From Candidatus Atribacteria bacterium (lineage in GTDB: Bacteria; Atribacterota; Atribacteria; Atribacterales; Caldatribacteriaceae), in NCBI GenBank assembly GCA_029982105.1, contig JARRCQ010000051.1:1-9157 (forward strand): DNA of 9,157 nucleotides, read 5' to 3'. This document shows positions 6,414 through 9,157 of this stretch, one piece after another. The translations under genes were made by a program, and so were the position numbers. The notes beneath the pieces are model-generated. The model was not told the DNA's origin and searched no databases. It saw only the letters and a list, made by a program, of their open reading frames with translations. Each line of letters begins with the position of its first letter. Positions within the stretch are counted from its first letter, which is position 1.

Positions 6414-6777
6414 TTACTCTCTCCTCTAATTTTGCAATTCTTTCCTCTAACTGCTCATATTCATAGAGTTTTAAGACTGTCTCTAAAATAGCTTTAGAAG
6501 CACTCACCCGGGGGCTCTCTCCTTCACCGGTTAACATAATCTCTCGCAAGGTTTCTATTGCTTCTCCAGTAATTCCCTCTAATCGGGAGAGAGTTAAGGA
6601 AATAAAACATCTTTTCACCTCCCTAAATATCTCCTGGAATTCTGGCTCTTTAAGCCAAACATAAATAGTTTTTTCTGAAACTCCACTTCTCCTGGAAGCT
6701 TCAGCTACAGTTGGACTTTCCAGTAGAGCTAAAGCAACCGTTTCCTGTTTATGCAATCTCTTGTTTCGGGTTGCCAT
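6403..6777 (-). CDS. Helix-turn-helix protein with C-terminal coiled coil
   Basis: This 124-aa DNA-binding protein has a helix-turn-helix at residues 23-42 (TVAEASRRSGVSEKTIYVWL), of the homeodomain-like type found in terminase small subunits, phBC6A51-type proteins and transposase N-domains. A helical middle (57-83) follows, with S-P-R-V-S-A-S-K-A-I-L-E-T (88-100), a pattern often seen in this HTH group, and a coiled coil at 105-121 for self-association. It lies 29 nt after the initiator gene in the same orientation, with GAGAGGTG before the ATG. A role as replication or transcription regulator of the element is inferred. A terminase small subunit is less likely because no large subunit gene is next to it. 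Confidence 0.82.
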   Translation of the reverse strand: MATRNKRLHKQETVALALLESPTVAEASRRSGVSEKTIYVWLKEPEFQEIFREVKRCFISLTLSRLEGITGEAIETLREIMLTGEGESPRVSASKAILETVLKLYEYEQLEERIAKLEERVNET

Positions 6778-6806
6778 CTTTATTCACCTCTCATTCACGT
6801 AATAAT

Positions 6807-8735
6807 TTAGGAAGTTTTCCTCATAACACAAAACCTCGTATGGTCATAAATTGCACTAATAGAAACGCCATATTTCTCACTTAATCGCTTAGGAGTAATT
6901 CCACAATCGAATAAATACTCAATTTCCTCTCTCCGGGGGTGATTACAAACAAGACAATTTGGGTCACCCCGGAACTCCGAAGGTGGACTTTCTTCAGGAA
7001 ATCCTGGGGTAATATTAGAGGAGTTTTCCTCTTCAGAAAAGAAATTCTTTTCTGCGTTTTTAGTGACACAAGTGACACAAACTGCCTCAAAGCCTTGTGA
7101 GGCGTAGCTTTGAGATTGTGTCATAGTTTGTGTCATCGTTTCTGGGTTGACACAATTTGTGTCACTTGTGTCGGAGTAACTATTTTTAGGTAAATTATTT
7201 CTTTCTTTATTCTCTAAGGAAGAAGAAATTTCATTTTCCTTAAAATTAAGTTCCTTGATACAACTGACATTATTTGTGTCATTTGTATCACCATCAAAAA
7301 ATGGTTGACACAAGTTATAAGCCTTGTATGGTGCGGGTTTCAAGGACTTTGTGTCATTTGTGTCATCAATTTCACATATAAATTTTTTATTTTTTAATTG
7401 GTAAATACCACGTATTATTTTCTCCACCCTGCCAGTGGTTAGAAGATTTTCTAAAGCACGGTAAAAGGTTTTTCTGGGTGCTCCTATTTTCTCTATAAGT
7501 TCCCCCGCGGTGAGCTTCCTTTCTTCCTTTAATAGGGTAAGAATTTCTTCTTCGGCCTTTTGAGTTCTCGTGTATTCACTGTCCGGTCGCTCAACTATAC
7601 TAAGCTCCCCTTCTTCTTTGTGTAGATAAAGCTTAGGCATATAACCAGTTAAACGATTTTTGACAACTTCCAATTTCCTAATTTCGTCTTCCTCGGTAAG
7701 TTCAAGATTAATGACTACGTCGCACCCTCCAGGTAATGCAGAAGCTCCACGGGATTTATACACTTTACTTCTTTCCTTAGAGCCCTTGGAGTTATGGTGG
7801 GAAATTATGACACTTACTCCAACCTCCCTAATTAGTTCTTTTAGTGGCTTTACCACTTTTGAGTTGTTTTCACTATTGTCATCCTCTTTTTTTAAAGGGA
7901 AGAATAAGCTCTTGGTGTCAATAATTATGAGCCCAACTTTGTAGTTCTTTACCAGTGATTTAAGGCTTTCTACCGAGCAAGCTTCATCAAAAAAGAAGAG
8001 GTTTTCACCGCCTTGAAATTCCAGGAGTTGCAAAAGATTACTACGCAAGGCTTTCGGGGTTTCTAAGTCGAAGTAGGCTACTCTTAAAGGGATGAGTTCC
8101 TCACTTAAAAACTCTCTACCTTCGGCTAAACTTACCGCTAAATGGTATAAAAAGGTTGTTTTCCCAACTCCAGGGTCGGAACTGAGCAGGTGAAGAGCAC
8201 CCCGGAAGAGGAAATTACCTAAAATAGAAACAATAGACTCATTAGTGAAGAGCTCTTCCGGGGGTAGGGGCTCAGGAAGAGAGTTCCCTTCCTGAGCGTC
8301 CAGCTTTTGGGTTAAATGCTTAAACTGCTCAATGGTGATTTTGCCCTGGTTTAACTTTTCAGTGAATTTGAGAACTTCTCTCTTATTGGAAAGTTCCTTT
8401 AATCTGTAAAGTTGGTTTTGAAAAAGGGTAGCAGTGGGAGAAGAGTTTAGAATTTCCAGGGTAGTTTCCCTCTCCATCCCTTTTTCTACACAGTGGCGCA
8501 AAACTGAGGAAAGGTCTATGGGCTCTCCTCTTTTAGCCATTTGCCTTAGTATACGGTAAAGTTGTTTGGTTTCAGGAAAAATAAAATCTCTTAAGTGTAG
8601 TTGCTTCAATTTTTCTGGGTCTTGAGAAAGAACTACGGAAGAAAGAACTTCAGCCTCAATAGTTGCATCAACTAAAGGTAGGGTGGGAGAAATTCCCACC
8701 TCTTTTGCTTTAGGAGAATAAATTTGACTGGACAA
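6807..8735 (-). CDS. Replication initiator/helicase: DnaB-N + RepA-like ATPase + wHTH + Cys/His HTH
   Basis: This 642-aa protein probably initiates replication of the element. Residues about 20-145 resemble the helical N-domain of DnaB (ATIEAEVLSSVV..., DFIFPETKQLYRILRQM). Residues 165-385 are a RecA-like hexameric ATPase of the RepA/AAA_25 type: Walker A SDPGVGKTT (186-194), Walker B LIIIDTKSL (269-277), sensor IISHHNSKG (310-318), and SRGASALPGGCDVVINLE (328-345). Residues 390-446 form a winged helix (ILTLLKEERKLTAGELIEKI...). Residues 447-590 are a low-complexity linker rich in DTNDT, TMTQ and CVTCVT. The end, 594-636, is a Cys/His HTH module (CLVCNHPRREEIEYLF, C611, LSEKYGVSISAIYDH, C636). 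The TTG start at 8735 has AAGGAGG 11 nt upstream and no nearby ATG alternative. It overlaps the preceding gene by 26 nt. The linker DNA carries the probable origin. Confidence 0.93.
   Translation of the reverse strand: MSSQIYSPKAKEVGISPTLPLVDATIEAEVLSSVVLSQDPEKLKQLHLRDFIFPETKQLYRILRQMAKRGEPIDLSSVLRHCVEKGMERETTLEILNSSPTATLFQNQLYRLKELSNKREVLKFTEKLNQGKITIEQFKHLTQKLDAQEGNSLPEPLPPEELFTNESIVSILGNFLFRGALHLLSSDPGVGKTTFLYHLAVSLAEGREFLSEELIPLRVAYFDLETPKALRSNLLQLLEFQGGENLFFFDEACSVESLKSLVKNYKVGLIIIDTKSLFFPLKKEDDNSENNSKVVKPLKELIREVGVSVIISHHNSKGSKERSKVYKSRGASALPGGCDVVINLELTEEDEIRKLEVVKNRLTGYMPKLYLHKEEGELSIVERPDSEYTRTQKAEEEILTLLKEERKLTAGELIEKIGAPRKTFYRALENLLTTGRVEKIIRGIYQLKNKKFICEIDDTNDTKSLKPAPYKAYNLCQPFFDGDTNDTNNVSCIKELNFKENEISSSLENKERNNLPKNSYSDTSDTNCVNPETMTQTMTQSQSYASQGFEAVCVTCVTKNAEKNFFSEEENSSNITPGFPEESPPSEFRGDPNCLVCNHPRREEIEYLFDCGITPKRLSEKYGVSISAIYDHTRFCVMRKTS
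7034..7054. repeat. Perfect palindrome at the left edge of the origin
   Basis: CAGAAAAGAA (7034-7043) and TTCTTTTCTG (7045-7054) are exact reverse complements around a single central A. It is 9 nt from the first iteron and could be a dimeric regulator site. Confidence 0.8.
7064..7365. repeat. Iteron array, consensus TTGTGTCA (13 copies)
   Basis: The 7-bp core is given as its plus-strand span. Exact copies in the orientation TGTGTCA start at 7117, 7129, 7158, 7275, 7350 and 7359; exact copies as TGACACA start at 7064, 7073, 7148 and 7306. Each has the extra flanking T (or A), making the 8-mer. One-mismatch copies are at 7167, 7256 and 7284. Four pairs have 9-bp spacing, giving a composite TGTGTCAYTTGTRTCR at 7064-7079 (inverted), 7158-7173, 7275-7290 and 7350-7365. 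The copies at 7148 and 7158 form an exact 17-bp inverted repeat, TGACACAATTTGTGTCA. In the gene, the copies are read as Asp-Thr (six), Cys-Val/Ile (four), Met-Thr-Gln (two) and Leu-Cys-Gln (one). Confidence 0.9.
7084..7114. repeat. Two overlapping, mutually exclusive hairpins inside the iteron array
   Basis: GCCTCA (7084-7089) pairs with TGAGGC (7098-7103), while CTCAAAGC (7086-7093) pairs with GCTTTGAG (7107-7114). Both are perfect but cannot form together. Iterons to the left (7064, 7073) point away from those to the right (7117, 7129), so the structure sits at a centre of rough symmetry. Confidence 0.7.
7376..7399. other. A/T-only stretch, candidate DNA-unwinding element
   Basis: This is 24 consecutive A or T bases, starting 10 bp after the last iteron. 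It encodes the Lys/Asn-rich end of the winged-helix region. Position and composition fit an origin unwinding element. Confidence 0.6.
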
Positions 8736-8991
8736 GTCGCTTCTTTCCTCCTTCCTTGGGTAGCTCGTTAACTAGTTTTGTGTCCCATAAATAGAGGCAT
8801 AAGTAGAGTTGCTCACCGTAGCCACGATTTAGCTTCTTTGCGTATTGTAAAAAGCGTTGTAGAGGGCAAGAATAAATCTTATCTTCGCAAACTGCTTCCA
8901 GTATCTCCACATCTAATCCTTCCAATTCCTCAATTATTGCTATATCGTAAGCAATTGCAGGTGGTCTTTGTAGGAAATGTTCTCTCCTCAT
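8710..8991 (-). CDS. Small conserved-looking protein at the head of the replication operon
   Basis: From the only standard start (ATG at 8991) this is 93 aa. It is not recognised, but it reads as a real globular protein: YDIAIIEELEGLDVEILEAV (15-34), Cys-containing IYSCPLQRFLQYAKKLNRGYGEQLYL, then a Lys-rich tail. It overlaps the TTG start of the initiator gene by 26 nt, so the two are probably translationally coupled, which suggests a role in replication or its control. The frame stays open upstream to 9129 and that stretch also looks coding (FIIEPGSKRACFLLYRNEEG, then KLVAQKR), but it has no ATG, GTG or TTG. The nearest purine-rich site, GAGGAAGG, is about 23 nt before the ATG. The true start may be non-standard, or the N terminus may be lost. 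Confidence 0.68.
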   Translation of the reverse strand: MRREHFLQRPPAIAYDIAIIEELEGLDVEILEAVCEDKIYSCPLQRFLQYAKKLNRGYGEQLYLCLYLWDTKLVNELPKEGGKKRLVQSNLFS

Positions 8992-9102
8992 ACGCTTTTG
9001 TGCTACTAACTTACCTTCCTCATTTCGGTAAAGTAAAAAACAAGCTCTCTTACTACCAGGCTCTATAATAAAGTGTGTGGAAAAAATATCTAAAAAGAAG
9101 TA

Positions 9103-9157
9103 TGGTGGTAAGGATCCCAGATCCAGAAGTTAGAAAAGAAGGGAGGCCTTACCACCA
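9103..9157. repeat. 11-bp perfect inverted repeat at the window end
   Basis: TGGTGGTAAGG (9103-9113) and CCTTACCACCA (9147-9157) are exact reverse complements 33 nt apart. Pairing can continue imperfectly (ATCCC with GGGAG next to a bulge). On the minus strand it is followed by TACTTCTTTTT, as in a factor-independent terminator of a gene further right. It could alternatively be an operator for the replication operon or the end of a small inserted repeat. Confidence 0.55.

Larger units (their letters stand above)
7034..7399. other. Probable replication origin inside the initiator gene
   Basis: Three classical origin elements occur in order within one 366-bp stretch: a perfect palindrome (7034-7054), an array of 8-bp iterons on both strands (7064-7365) with nested hairpins in it (7084-7114), and an uninterrupted A/T run of 24 bp (7376-7399) suited to strand opening. 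All lie in the part of the gene encoding the unstructured linker, where protein sequence is least constrained. Comparable placement is known for lambda O. The function is inferred from architecture. Confidence 0.75.
1489..9157. mobile_element. Integrated mobile element (left part; right end outside window)
   Basis: The call rests on a full-length integrase adjacent to an intact tRNA-Gly, a second recombinase at 3831-4403, and a replication module with an iteron-type origin at 6165-8991, plus unfamiliar exported and membrane genes between them. No capsid, terminase large subunit, portal, relaxase or conjugation ATPase gene is present in this part. It may therefore be a plasmid-like integrative element, a satellite, or the left arm of a larger prophage or ICE. 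At least 7.6 kb of it is in view. Confidence 0.65.

Noticed and set aside
6403..6777. Calling the HTH protein a terminase small subunit
   Set aside because: The HTH is similar, but there is no large terminase, portal or capsid gene in the window and the gene follows a replication initiator.
7147..7175. TTGACA inside the iteron array as a promoter -35
   Set aside because: No acceptable -10 lies 16-18 nt downstream; the match is explained by the iteron sequence TGACACA preceded by T. The same applies at 7305.
7056..7370. The repeated short words considered as a CRISPR-like array
   Set aside because: Repeats are only 8 bp, in both orientations, irregularly spaced and inside a conserved gene; there are no spacers and no cas genes.
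7660..7944. Plus-strand open frame of 94 codons opposite the ATPase domain
   Set aside because: It lies wholly antisense to conserved Walker-motif coding sequence, is Ser/Leu-rich as expected for a shadow, and has no convincing ribosome site.

Overview
Organism and setting. The window appears to be bacterial chromosome with an integrated mobile element. Nearly every gene has a strong purine-rich Shine-Dalgarno site (GGAGG type) and several starts are TTG. Exported proteins carry ordinary Sec or lipoprotein signals. The wecB gene followed by tRNA-Gly is the host side. Its base composition looks less AT-rich than the genes to its right (judged by eye, not computed). A Firmicutes-like or deep-branching anaerobic/thermophilic host is possible, but nothing here fixes the taxon.

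Layout. Positions 1-110 hold the tail of an upstream membrane protein, followed by wecB (UDP-GlcNAc 2-epimerase) starting at a TTG. After a 170-nt gap with a tRNA promoter comes an intact tRNA-Gly(CCC), 1414-1488, with encoded CCA. A full-length tyrosine integrase begins 93 nt after the tRNA, the standard arrangement for an element inserted at a tRNA 3' end. No second copy of the tRNA 3' end was seen, so the right end of the element lies outside the window. Inside the element are: (i) a membrane-anchored protein made of perfectly spaced 23-residue repeats; (ii) a minus-strand cluster encoding a lipoprotein, a secreted protein, a catalytic-domain-only tyrosine recombinase and a multi-pass membrane protein; (iii) a small two-TM protein on the plus strand; (iv) a GC-hairpin-rich convergent intergenic region; (v) a minus-strand replication module, reading right to left: a small ORF, a 642-aa initiator/helicase, a helix-turn-helix protein and an 82-aa protein.

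Main discovery. The part of the initiator gene encoding its low-complexity linker carries a dense cluster of an 8-bp repeat, TTGTGTCA: ten exact and three one-mismatch copies, on both strands, within about 300 bp. The copies are read in four different ways by the codons, so the repetition belongs to the DNA and not to the protein. On one side lies a perfect palindrome (7034-7054), on the other 24 consecutive A/T bases (7376-7399), and in the middle a pair of overlapping alternative hairpins. This is the layout of an iteron replication origin embedded in its own initiator gene, comparable in principle to ori within lambda O. The element therefore probably excises and replicates autonomously at some stage.

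How the genes fit together. The integrase would handle integration and excision at tRNA-Gly. The 642-aa protein, with a DnaB-N-like domain, RecA-like ATPase, winged helix and Cys/His HTH module, would start replication at its internal origin. The HTH protein and the 82-aa protein are probable accessory or regulatory factors. The exported and membrane proteins between the integrase and replication modules look like cargo of unknown function.
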